Of a stretch of 61,440 bases of DNA, positions 15,801 through 23,904 are shown in pieces (position 1 is the stretch's first letter; every line of letters starts with the position of its first letter). The position numbers were made by a program, and so were the translations under genes. Origin of the DNA: a virus; IMG/VR virus record IMGVR_UViG_3300050821_001277, positions 1-61,440 of that record. The stretch is one strand, 5' to 3'. The notes beneath the pieces are model-generated. The model saw only the letters and a list, made by a program, of their open reading frames with translations. It was not told the origin of the DNA and did not search any database.

Positions 15801-18075
15801 TGACCATTCCGAATCTGTTTCCCGCAGCGGTGAGCCCCAGAATGCTATTCGATGCGCCCGTAAAGGTCGTCACGCCGGGGCATATACCAGAGCCGAAGAA
15901 GTTCACGACGGGCGCTGTTAGCGTGTAGGTGTTGGTCGATGGATTGATCGTGTAATCGTTGATCGTGTCAAAACTCGATACCGAATAGAAGTCCACGTTG
16001 CTGACACGCGAGAATCCGAACGCCTGAGAGATTGCTGGCCCGGTTACCGGAGACACGATCTGCAACGCGCCAGCAGAGTTCGTGGCCGCGCTGAAGATGT
16101 ACTGGAATCCGCCATTCGCCTGAAACGCGACATAGGCCGGGGTCGTCGTGCAGCAGTTCACTGACGACATGTAATCGTTGTCGCCCCCGGAGTGCGTCAT
16201 ATTGCCGATAGATTTACCCTGCGGAAAGGTGTGGCAGTCGGTCATCCGCGTGATCGGATTCAGTGGCGAAGGATTCAGCGTCGTGTCGTAGGCAACGGAG
16301 TTTTGCAGGTTACCCGAGCACGTATCCGGCTTGTTGTACGGGACTCCATTCTGCGTACCCGCCGAGGAGGTCAGCAGGCAGGAGGTGATGGAGGAGCAGG
16401 ACGAAAGTGTGTAGGCAACACCATTGATCGTCATGTACCCGGCCCACGAAGTCGAGAACGGCGTGCCGGAGATATTGGTAACGATGGTGCCGAGGGTGTT
16501 TACCGTGCCGGACGGACTGCTGGAAGAGAAGATTGGCGCAATGGTGCCGGGATTAGCAGTCGAGCGCGTCGAGCACGGGTAAAGGGGAGGGCCACATGCA
16601 GGAGTCGCGCTGAATGGCCCAACGTTCCACGTCGAACCCCGCGCTACCGAGGTACGCCCCGGAGCCACGGCCTGCACCACGCCGTTGATCGTCTGCTCAG
16701 TGACCGCATAGGTCGTATCATTGGTGTTGAACGTGCCGCCCGATGGCGAGGTGCCCGTGGGCCAGTTCGATGTCAGGTTGACGCCAGCGCCGAATAGCGC
16801 TGTAGTGTTCGTGTTCGGAGTCCACTGATAGTAGTCGCTGGCGGTGAAGCCTTGTGCGGCGGCAGCGCTTGGGGTCTGGCCGATGTTGTTCGCGATGGTC
16901 AGCGTTCCGGCTGTGAACGATCCGTCCGTGATCGCCGCTGACGAGTTAATGCAGTGATTATTTGCAGCCCAAAAATTCCCAGTAAAAGCAGAACCGTGCC
17001 CAGCATTTTTAATGCAATAGGGCCACCCACCAGCAACAGTGTTGTTCCAAAAATACATGGACCCAGAAGGAGACGACTGAGGTACTTGTGGACCATTGTT
17101 CCCACTCCCTGCCGAGTTCCAGATGTTGTTCCAGACATAATCAATCTCCCCTCCGTTGCCGACCTGCAACCCCTCACATTCCGTGTTACCTGTGATGAGA
17201 TTATCATGGATGTAGTACGTATTGTTGCCCTGCGCCTGAATCGTCTCGATGCAGTTTTCGTGGGTTACGCCATCAAACGAGTTTGTGATCCCGGTGATTA
17301 AATTGCCGCCGATTTCCCCGTTTGAGTACGGTTTGATCGCGTTCGTCATCGCCTTGTAGACGGAGTACATCGAGTTAAACGATTGCGTGCCGCCACCCGA
17401 AACTCCGTCGCCATCGGAATTGTCGAAGACTCCGTACTGCCATGTGCAATTCGTGGTCGAGGTCGAACCGCACGCGCCCGATCCGCCGAGGTAAGAGACA
17501 AAGCCCTGAATGTCGATAGCCGTCGAGTGATTTGCGGACCAGCCGTGCATGTAGAAGTGATCGAAGGTGTGCGTCTGGCCGGACTGAATCGTGATTAAGC
17601 CACCGTCCGAGCAGGTTCCCGCCCAGTAAAGTCCCTTTGCTTCGATCCACTCCCAGTAAGTATTCGAGGCAGAAATATTGAGGAAGAAATTATGATAGTT
17701 GTTCGAGGAGCCGGGGCACTCCGTCCCGCCCATGACCGTGCCCCCCGCGTTCCACACCGGGCGATTCCATCCGGTCGGGCAGTTCGCCGTGTTGTACCAA
17801 GTCACATCGCGGACGAGGGAGGTATTCGAGTAGGTCCAGAGGATCGGGAAATTCGCGTTCGTCCACACGTCGCAGCCGCGGATCGTGAACTGGTCGCCGG
17901 AAACGTGAGTATATGTCCCGGTGAAGGTCCGCATCTCGGGCAAGTGCGCCCAAGGGGTCGATTCAGAGGTGCCACTGTTGGAGTCGGAGCCGGATGCCGC
18001 GACGTAGTAGTGCGACTGCCCCCACGCTGGGAGGGTGAGCGCCAGCCAGCACGCGATGGAGAGGAGACGGCGCAT
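12886..18075 (-). CDS. Giant secreted multi-domain fiber / beta-helix protein
   Basis: 1729 residues, the longest gene. Signal peptide (LLSIACWLALTLPAWGQ), then a right-handed beta-helix of pectate-lyase type (YYVAASGSDSNSGTSESTPW, many NN and HN turns) to about 430. A middle region repeats CSTRS/CSSITSC elements. A chitobiase C-terminal-like domain lies near 1060 (ATASSGAIICYNTTG), and a TIM-barrel-like region at about 1130-1500 carries YISVGGGTNGEW, recalling glycoside hydrolases. Then come an InlB-type repeat (GGTVTDNYQEINC, LNSWTGACSGSGSCTVSM) and a second chitobiase-C-like domain. Probably a surface-polysaccharide-binding or depolymerising appendage. Domain names are by eye. Confidence 0.8.
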   Translation of the reverse strand: MRRLLSIACWLALTLPAWGQSHYYVAASGSDSNSGTSESTPWAHLPEMRTFTGTYTHVSGDQFTIRGCDVWTNANFPILWTYSNTSLVRDVTWYNTANCPTGWNRPVWNAGGTVMGGTECPGSSNNYHNFFLNISASNTYWEWIEAKGLYWAGTCSDGGLITIQSGQTHTFDHFYMHGWSANHSTAIDIQGFVSYLGGSGACGSTSTTNCTWQYGVFDNSDGDGVSGGGTQSFNSMYSVYKAMTNAIKPYSNGEIGGNLITGITNSFDGVTHENCIETIQAQGNNTYYIHDNLITGNTECEGLQVGNGGEIDYVWNNIWNSAGSGNNGPQVPQSSPSGSMYFWNNTVAGGWPYCIKNAGHGSAFTGNFWAANNHCINSSAAITDGSFTAGTLTIANNIGQTPSAAAAQGFTASDYYQWTPNTNTTALFGAGVNLTSNWPTGTSPSGGTFNTNDTTYAVTEQTINGVVQAVAPGRTSVARGSTWNVGPFSATPACGPPLYPCSTRSTANPGTIAPIFSSSSPSGTVNTLGTIVTNISGTPFSTSWAGYMTINGVAYTLSSCSSITSCLLTSSAGTQNGVPYNKPDTCSGNLQNSVAYDTTLNPSPLNPITRMTDCHTFPQGKSIGNMTHSGGDNDYMSSVNCCTTTPAYVAFQANGGFQYIFSAATNSAGALQIVSPVTGPAISQAFGFSRVSNVDFYSVSSFDTINDYTINPSTNTYTLTAPVVNFFGSGICPGVTTFTGASNSILGLTAAGNRFGMVIAPGGQASGDWYFVYDASLGCSSVNFNTGQYWDFCPGHIAGPCNSSTPATGTLASSGCYGSQGSTLHGIHDAELSLDGTQVAVTITGPWTGGACAGSSIANQWSIWQVGTSGDQWACSNDITCTGGLNFGGHESVGVSNVLTPSQFGPNIRPLANTALFSTFGQVPIYSDEHFTWVHPTGDDTWPWCGATDAMQTSQGSILSPPYQQNVVMCNFPYYTYPSGALPAIFTHTYSCGSPGGANCTSGPESGFGGQFSIGYATSQGDHFLWASSMLGAQGDDNLGTPRIDAYAVALDAGTAPPTPQASTPTFNPSSGTYNVTQFVTIATASSGAIICYNTTGSPATNGTTGCAPGSTLYVGPVIVPVSETLYAVAGGTGYLDSMAGSATYTLTPIPGVYVLSPPHTGGPALSAMYGVASGFAVIIPWTADSPVSPTLGGWETSNGGCTASAGYSWTNFDAVINAQLGFGAQSAVIHLAPISSGGHSAGKNTDTPCYVFSSNWASTLSAPQLYACADSDYPGSGAIPPGQCKQGVDNSAYPVAFQTPFMTAWGNAVAAAIAHIKASSYASKIAYISVGGGTNGEWLPYAVTELETQVSPSTIAQLQNVWVNTYMSTIEAKIVAANGQFSVNQTMNGGLLQVPYTFADAAATLAIGNGFGLADQGLQNYDITAFGNFGTASGGSLTNNTYPTNDHAYNYNKYPAPPIHEFQTGTFSNPANFGPYTAGVMGSLVPLIPYAIERGGNRFELYYQDWQIAYDSTVANYANYHLAYQQIIQAILQGGASLTVTSGVGGTVTDNYQEINCATINCVGYYPITTTVTLTAHPNAGQILNSWTGACSGSGSCTVSMSSSQAVGALFSATGQAAQPSLIPGTGIYAGTTNVVISSVSSGAIICWNTTGSPQTNGLGTGCTSGTLLANGGTISVPVSETVYAVAGSASLSDSTVGSASYTIIPATSGSFSITVGVQVTQGIQLQP

Positions 18076-18423
18076 TCATGCATTCGTCGCTGCGGTCATT
18101 ACACGGTCGCCACTGTAATCGCCGCGCTGATGAGCCTCACGGCTTAGACGACGTTGCTCAAGAATCTGATCGGTTTCGGCCTGAACAGCCTTGGGGTCCA
18201 TCGTCATAATCAAACGCTGGACTCCTTCGGTGCCGCTGACCGAGATTTCAACAGTGACAGTGAACTGTTTTCGGAACATTGCCTTGAATAAATCCCACCG
18301 GCTGATCCCAACCACGGTTCTGTTGTGTAAGAATGGGTCGTGCAACGGTTGTTCCTTGATAACCTTGCCATCAACCCGCGTCTTGATTGTGAACTGCTCG
18401 GTTCCGTTTTCGCCTACTCCCAT
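18076..18423 (-). CDS. Hypothetical protein, 115 aa
   Basis: Lacks a signal peptide, unlike its neighbours. Beta-rich first two thirds (EQFTIKTRVDGKVIKEQPLH, FTVTVEISVSGTEGVQRLIM) and a helical charged end. AGGAGGAACT precedes ATG 18423. Placed between two signal-bearing fibers, it could be a cytoplasmic chaperone or an assembly factor for them, which is only a guess from position. Confidence 0.65.
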   Translation of the reverse strand: MGVGENGTEQFTIKTRVDGKVIKEQPLHDPFLHNRTVVGISRWDLFKAMFRKQFTVTVEISVSGTEGVQRLIMTMDPKAVQAETDQILEQRRLSREAHQRGDYSGDRVMTAATNA

Positions 18424-18431
18424 AGTTCCTC

Positions 18432-18491
18432 CTATTTGAACAACTTGCAGAAGCTATCCCGCTTCACCGTCACTTGATTCGCCGCATTCAG
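18432..18491 (-). pseudogene. Second, out-of-frame copy of the fiber C-terminus
   Basis: Directly after the stop of the 1117-residue fiber, another frame reads LNAANQVTVKRDSFCKLFK and stops at 18432-18434. The fiber itself ends INASDPVVVKRDSSCKLTVAN. The DNA of both copies shares GTGAAGCGGGA and TGCAAGTTG at the same spacing. This is a remnant of an alternative fiber end left by recombination or slippage. It has no start codon of its own. Confidence 0.75.
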
Positions 18492-21400
18492 TTTGCCACG
18501 GTCAACTTGCATGAACTGTCCCGCTTCACCACCACAGGGTCTGAGGCGTTGATCGTATAAAAACCAATTTCAAAGTTCGATGGCGCTGTTGCTCCTACTT
18601 CGATACCGCCATCAATAGAGAATGGGAGTTGCGTGGTTATGGTTCCAGTTGAGCCCGCATAAATGGCATATTCAGACGTGCCGCTCTGATTGCCGCTGGA
18701 TTGCGAAGCCGTGGCCGTTGGCGATGTCGCCACAGTGGCGTGCGCCTCCATGTTGGTAGCAGCAGTCGTGGCCGTCCCAAAGGCAATCCCAATCCCAGCG
18801 CCACTGGTAGATTGCACCGTTGTGCCAGAACACCGAAACGTGTAATTCGTCAGCGGAACGAGAGGTGGAAATACGAACAGGTAATCCGCCGTGCCCGGAC
18901 CCGTCGCGGTAATGCTGGAGCTGTCTGCGGTCAGGATTAGCGCTGGTCCGGGAGTGGGCGAGACGTAACTTTGCACGCCGGAATTAGAGAACCAATTAGT
19001 CCCGTTGGTGAAGATTCTTATTCCCTGCCCTGGAGGTAACAAGACCGTGCTGGTCGATCCGTTTAACGTTGTCCCTGACGTGCCGGGACAAGTAATGCTT
19101 CCGTATGGCGAAGTTTGGCCGGGGAGAACAATGGCGAAATATTGCGTGCCTGATGAGATTGCATATGTAATGCCGTGCGAGAATCCAACAGGATATCCGG
19201 GGTCAGGCAGGGCAGGGATGCAGTAAGTAGTTCCATTTGTAGCATCTGCCAGCACGGTGCCCTTATCGTCCGATGTTTGGCAAACATTCTCCACCACAGA
19301 GGCATTGACTGGAGTCGTGCAGGTAGTTTCAGAAGTCGTGACGGCTGGCTGAGGGGTGTAATAATTAGCTGAAGTCCCGGCATAAGGAACTATGGGGCCA
19401 TCGGAACAATGCAGTACGCCATATCCCGAATCGCCATAGATGCAATCAAAAAAGGCGCCGTCCCAAGTAACGGTTGCGGTTCCCTGAACCGTAGTCACTG
19501 GATAAGCGCTATCAGGCGGAGAGTTCATGGTCTGCCAAACTTGATTTGTGGTAGTTTGCCCTCCGGTAAGTTCAATTACCCCTAATCCAGTGGAGGTACT
19601 GAGCACGGAGGACAGCGCACGGATACAGGAGCCGCCACTAGCTCCCACGCACGCGGTTGTATTGATCGTGCCAGAGTCCGATGCCCCGGTTTGAGCCCAG
19701 GTTAACGTGGTTACATCCGTCGAGTCGTTACAAGACACGCTCGTTGTGGCGAAGGTTCCATTGAATGTCGTGTCGCCCGTAACGCCATACACGGTAACCA
19801 GCGTGCCCGGATAAACGCACAGATTCCCAGCATCATTGGAGAGATTCGGGGTTGTGGTGGCGGTCACGATATTGCTGGAACGCGAGATTGTCGCAAGGTT
19901 CACCGTCCATCCAGAAGCACGGTACACGGGGTCAATCACCGATAAAGACAGCGCAGTCGCATCCGCCACCAGGTCCGCGCCATTGGTGCCGTCGCTGAAT
20001 ACGCCGTCGATCTTCGTGTTCTGCGTATGTGGCCCGATGTAGACTCCAGTACCAGCATCACTGACCTGCGTACCCCACAACTGCACATCGTTCGCAAGCG
20101 AAGGACTGTCTCCTGCCACGATGACGCCGAACGACCCGGAAGGACGGTAGAAAATTGTCTGTTCCAGAGCCTTGCCATAAATCTTCGTCGAGCCGTAGTT
20201 GAACAGCGCGATTCCCGTTTGGCAGTTTTGCGCCTGCGTGTTGATGGTGGTTTCGCCCGAACCGCTACGGCCAGAGATCGACCAATTCACGGAGGATTGC
20301 GTGCCTGCACTGGTGGTCAATGTGCCCGTGGTCCCGCTGGTGACTGTCGCGATGGTGTAGGCGACACTATTGATGATAATCGGCGCATTCACATAATCCT
20401 GCGTGAACGATCCAAGACCGGAAGTGAATGTATCGACCGTGAAGCCAGTGCCGCTGGTGGTGATCGTTCCTGTGCCTGAAACCTGCCGCGAGTACCCAAG
20501 GTCAAGGTCAATGGAGTTCGGAATAACGTCTGTCGCACCGGAGTTCTGACAGTTCCCCTCGCCTCCTGAAATATATTCCGAAGCAATACGGCGCACTGTC
20601 TGGATGCGGGTCTTGGTATGGTAGGTGTAGATGTTGGTCATGAAAAAGAATTGACTAACACCATTCCCACCGTCGAGCGTCACACAGACGCCAACGTAAT
20701 AGTTCTCGCAAGTAATGTTCGTTAACGCGCCGTCCGTGAGGGCAATTACATCGAAGGCTCCTAACCCAGTTCCGGCGTTGTCTTGGAATGCCAGATTCTC
20801 CGCCTGAAAACCAAGAGCGTTGGCAGTTGAAGCATTGCCCATGATGTAGGCGTAATATGCGCCATTGGTGAGAATGGTTGCGCAACCGCCGCCACGGCCT
20901 ACTGTGCCTTCACCGATGAGACGGACGCCGTGATAGGTATAGGGGGATGGGCCGTTCGTCAGAGCGGCTGATGTGTAGTATGTTCCGCACGGAAAATAGA
21001 CGTTGCCCCCTTTGTACGATCCCGTCTGCGGAACGGCATTGATGGCAGCCTGAATCGCCGCCGTGTCATTCGTCGTTCCGTTGCCTGTTGCTCCATAAGC
21101 CTTGACGTTCAAGACGGGCAACCCGTTACTAAAGCACGGGAACTCCACGCCGCCGTTTACATCGCAATTCCAGCCTGAAACGGTTGAGTAAAAGTAATTC
21201 TGCCCAGCGGTCGGAGTGCCCGGAGTGGACCCTTGCAATAATGCCATGCAGTTATGGGCTGATCCACAGGCAGTGAGGGTGGTGGTACCAATATTCAGCG
21301 GCCCAGTGATATTCAACGAGCTAGAGCAAGATAAATTTCCCGCGATGGCATTCCATACGCAAGGCAATCCCGCGAACACCCCGGCGTTATTGTATTGGAG

Positions 21401-21841
21401 CTGCCCATTTGTCCCTCCGGGAGTCCCACCACTGCCCGCCCCTCCGAGTGTGACTGTGTATGGGCCGAAGGTCGTGGTTCCTATCGTGACGGTATAATCA
21501 TACTGTCCAGCTGGAGCCCAAAATCCAATATTGCCCTGCGGATCGCCTTGAGTCTGGCATGAGGATGTCGTTGCTGGTTGCGGGGTATCCTGTGCCCCGT
21601 TAGGACAAGCTACACCTGCGTAAGTGTAGGTCGTCGCATAATTCGTGCATGGGATTCCGGGGCCGCTATTTGCTGGCGATTGGCATACGGCAAGCACGGG
21701 AGAACTTCCAGCGAGATTGGCTTGCAAAAGCGGTGAATATTGGCTGCTCACCGTAGCAACAGGATTGTCATAGCGAACAAGTGCCTGCCCGAATGCAGGG
21801 CACGCCCAAGCCAGAAGGATGAAGCAGCGGATAAGTTTCAT
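18488..21841 (-). CDS. Secreted tail-spike-like protein with pectate-lyase-3 beta-helix
   Basis: 1117 residues. Signal peptide (CFILLAWACPAFGQ) then an N-terminal beta domain with several Cys. A pectate-lyase-3 entry motif lies near residue 245 (LNVKAYGATGNGTTNDTAAI, then GGNVYFPCGTYY) and leads into a long right-handed beta-helix, the fold of phage tailspike depolymerases. The C-terminal receptor-like region ends VVVKRDSSCKLTVAN. Cys pairs such as CQSPANSGPGIPC and CTTPVNASVVENVC suggest disulfides. No catalytic residues can be assigned by eye. See the duplicated C-terminal peptide just downstream. Confidence 0.85.
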   Translation of the reverse strand: MKLIRCFILLAWACPAFGQALVRYDNPVATVSSQYSPLLQANLAGSSPVLAVCQSPANSGPGIPCTNYATTYTYAGVACPNGAQDTPQPATTSSCQTQGDPQGNIGFWAPAGQYDYTVTIGTTTFGPYTVTLGGAGSGGTPGGTNGQLQYNNAGVFAGLPCVWNAIAGNLSCSSSLNITGPLNIGTTTLTACGSAHNCMALLQGSTPGTPTAGQNYFYSTVSGWNCDVNGGVEFPCFSNGLPVLNVKAYGATGNGTTNDTAAIQAAINAVPQTGSYKGGNVYFPCGTYYTSAALTNGPSPYTYHGVRLIGEGTVGRGGGCATILTNGAYYAYIMGNASTANALGFQAENLAFQDNAGTGLGAFDVIALTDGALTNITCENYYVGVCVTLDGGNGVSQFFFMTNIYTYHTKTRIQTVRRIASEYISGGEGNCQNSGATDVIPNSIDLDLGYSRQVSGTGTITTSGTGFTVDTFTSGLGSFTQDYVNAPIIINSVAYTIATVTSGTTGTLTTSAGTQSSVNWSISGRSGSGETTINTQAQNCQTGIALFNYGSTKIYGKALEQTIFYRPSGSFGVIVAGDSPSLANDVQLWGTQVSDAGTGVYIGPHTQNTKIDGVFSDGTNGADLVADATALSLSVIDPVYRASGWTVNLATISRSSNIVTATTTPNLSNDAGNLCVYPGTLVTVYGVTGDTTFNGTFATTSVSCNDSTDVTTLTWAQTGASDSGTINTTACVGASGGSCIRALSSVLSTSTGLGVIELTGGQTTTNQVWQTMNSPPDSAYPVTTVQGTATVTWDGAFFDCIYGDSGYGVLHCSDGPIVPYAGTSANYYTPQPAVTTSETTCTTPVNASVVENVCQTSDDKGTVLADATNGTTYCIPALPDPGYPVGFSHGITYAISSGTQYFAIVLPGQTSPYGSITCPGTSGTTLNGSTSTVLLPPGQGIRIFTNGTNWFSNSGVQSYVSPTPGPALILTADSSSITATGPGTADYLFVFPPLVPLTNYTFRCSGTTVQSTSGAGIGIAFGTATTAATNMEAHATVATSPTATASQSSGNQSGTSEYAIYAGSTGTITTQLPFSIDGGIEVGATAPSNFEIGFYTINASDPVVVKRDSSCKLTVAN

Positions 21842-21845
21842 TGGA

Positions 21846-23522
21846 TTAGTAAAGAGTGCAGGTCGAAGCGCCGATGGTCACATCCGAATTCGTGGACGGC
21901 GTGCCGTAGATCGTGAATGTTCCACTGCTTGCCCCGCTGGTCATGGTGCCGGAAGAAAGCCACGGTACGTTAGAAGTGGCGGATGCGATGCTTCCCCCTA
22001 CCAGCATGTTGGTCGGGGTTGTGGATGAAACGTTTGAACTGCTCCCGGCAGTGCTCGTTCCTGCTAGCCCGGTGTAGATAATCGCATTGCCGACTGCGTT
22101 GGTTGGAGAGGCGGAAAAAGCAATTCCCAGAGTCAACCCTATAGCCGTAGTGGTCGTGCTATAGGTGCCCTGACATAGCCAACTTAATGTCTGGGAGCTA
22201 TTTGGAAGCGTCCATTGGCATATCGTGGTTTGAGCGGCGGTGAGCGAGATGCCTGCATTCGTTATTTTGCACTGGCCAGATTGAATCAGCGGAGTCGAGG
22301 ATTTTAGATATTCCGTCGTGCTGCTGCCTGCGACCGTGAAGATTGCCCCGACCGAACCATTCCCCTGATTGCTCTGAGAAAATCCGATATCGCCAGCATC
22401 TCCCACAATCTGCCCATTGGAAGTTCCGCACGAGGTCAGTGAACCAGCAGCCAGCCAACATCCGACTCCGGTCGTTAACACAAATCCTGTATTGGATGCA
22501 GAGCCGGTGGCCTGTTCACTCGGCGCTGTCGTGGTTCCAACTGGCAGCGTAAGTAAAGTCGTAACGACTGGCGAACCAAATGTTTTATTCGTCAGGGTTT
22601 GAGTCGCCGCAAGTGTAACCACAGTGTCACTCGTTCCAGGAAAAGTGAAGGTTGTGCTGTCTGTTCCAGAAAACCCTAGCGTATTGTTTATAGTGAGCGT
22701 TTTGGAAGTCGTACCGCCTGCAATTGAGAACCCAGTGGTCAGCGCAGCGAATGTAAGGCCATTGACCGTGGTCGGTGTAATAGCCCCTAGCGTAAATGTA
22801 AAAGCTGGAGTTGTTGTCTGAGTGGCCACAGTGGCGGATACGCCATTGGCCGTGGTAACCGAGGCACTGGTCACGGTTCCAACCCCACTAGGGAGATCGG
22901 CAGATGTCAAGGCTCTGAATGCCGGGGCCGCTGCCGATCCCGTTGTCGGCCCCGCCAAGACCGTGTTGGCCGTCTGTGTCAAAGCCGTAGCCGTTACGGT
23001 TCCAGAAGTCGTCACCGCCGTGCTTGGAGTTGAACTGTCAACGATGCCGTCGCCTGTGAACGTTACGCTGGTTACCGTTCCACTGGAGGTGCTGCCGCTT
23101 CCAAATAGAGACGCGGAAATTATCGGGCTGGTCTTGATATAGATGGTTGCCGTCCCACTGCTGTAGGAGGTAGGGCACAACTCGAACAAATCCCAGTTCG
23201 AGACATCGAGCAACTTGTAATTGCCAGCCGTTGTGATGGTCGATTGCGACGAAGATGAGGTTGATCCCGCCGGAACTACCTTCGTCGCTCCATCTGCCTG
23301 GCCGCCAATAGCGACCTTGGGGGTAAATGTTATCGAGAAAGTTCCGTTTACCGTGATGCCAACGGAACCAGCCCCGCTGATGTCCACTTGAGCGCAGGTC
23401 GTCACGGAACCGTTCGGGTTGGTCACTGCATTTGCAGCGGTAGCAGTGAATGGTCCATAGACAACTTGCCCGATGAGGGGAGGCCCAAGGGCAAGAAAGA
23501 GAATCAAGAGTAATTTACGCAT
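21846..23522 (-). CDS. Secreted Ser/Thr/Gly-rich fiber protein
   Basis: 558 residues with a signal peptide (LLLILFLALGPPLIGQ). The shaft is low-complexity Thr/Ser/Gly/Ala. It contains VLAGPTTGSAAAPAFRALTS and ATQTLTNKTF, segments recurrent in phage side-fiber proteins, and a C-terminal domain with paired Cys (CKITN, CQWTL, CTLY). ATG follows AAAGGAGTTAT. Probably trimeric and part of a host-binding appendage. Confidence 0.8.
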   Translation of the reverse strand: MRKLLLILFLALGPPLIGQVVYGPFTATAANAVTNPNGSVTTCAQVDISGAGSVGITVNGTFSITFTPKVAIGGQADGATKVVPAGSTSSSSQSTITTAGNYKLLDVSNWDLFELCPTSYSSGTATIYIKTSPIISASLFGSGSTSSGTVTSVTFTGDGIVDSSTPSTAVTTSGTVTATALTQTANTVLAGPTTGSAAAPAFRALTSADLPSGVGTVTSASVTTANGVSATVATQTTTPAFTFTLGAITPTTVNGLTFAALTTGFSIAGGTTSKTLTINNTLGFSGTDSTTFTFPGTSDTVVTLAATQTLTNKTFGSPVVTTLLTLPVGTTTAPSEQATGSASNTGFVLTTGVGCWLAAGSLTSCGTSNGQIVGDAGDIGFSQSNQGNGSVGAIFTVAGSSTTEYLKSSTPLIQSGQCKITNAGISLTAAQTTICQWTLPNSSQTLSWLCQGTYSTTTTAIGLTLGIAFSASPTNAVGNAIIYTGLAGTSTAGSSSNVSSTTPTNMLVGGSIASATSNVPWLSSGTMTSGASSGTFTIYGTPSTNSDVTIGASTCTLY

Positions 23523-23532
23523 ATAACTCCTT

Positions 23533-23904
23533 TCAGTGATGATGCGTCACGAGCCATGTCATGCCGATTGCATTAACGCTTTCGCCAGCAGTGAATACGT
23601 GCAGCCAAACGCGGGAAAGGCGACGATGCTTCATTCGGTAGAACAGATAACTCGGTCCCACCCCGGCGACGAATCCCAGCCCAGCCCCCGCAGCCTGACC
23701 AGCAAAGCCGTGATACACGAAAGGCCGCGCCAACGGATCGACTTCGATGAATCCGCCAAGAGAGACACCGCGCTGTGTAGCCCAACTATCGAGCGTGATC
23801 GCGCTTGCGTAGACTCCAACCTCGATTTTCGTTGGAGTATTGAGAAAAGATTCCTGCGCCCATGCCGAGCCGTAGAGCAGACAGAAAGCGAGCAGCGCCC
23901 TCAA
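23533..23904 (-). CDS. Signal-bearing small membrane-associated protein, 123 aa
   Basis: N-terminal signal (LLAFCLLYGSAWAQ), a central Gly/Ala hydrophobic segment (AGQAAGAGLGFVAGVGPSY) and a basic region, ending in TWLVTHHH. Overlaps the upstream fiber gene by 4 bp. It may be exported and embedded in an envelope membrane beside the fibers. Function unknown. Confidence 0.65.
   Translation of the reverse strand: MRALLAFCLLYGSAWAQESFLNTPTKIEVGVYASAITLDSWATQRGVSLGGFIEVDPLARPFVYHGFAGQAAGAGLGFVAGVGPSYLFYRMKHRRLSRVWLHVFTAGESVNAIGMTWLVTHHH

Noticed and set aside
18432-18560. Diversity-generating retroelement as source of the duplicated fiber end
   Set aside because: No reverse transcriptase gene and no adenine-biased template/variable repeat pair is visible in the window.
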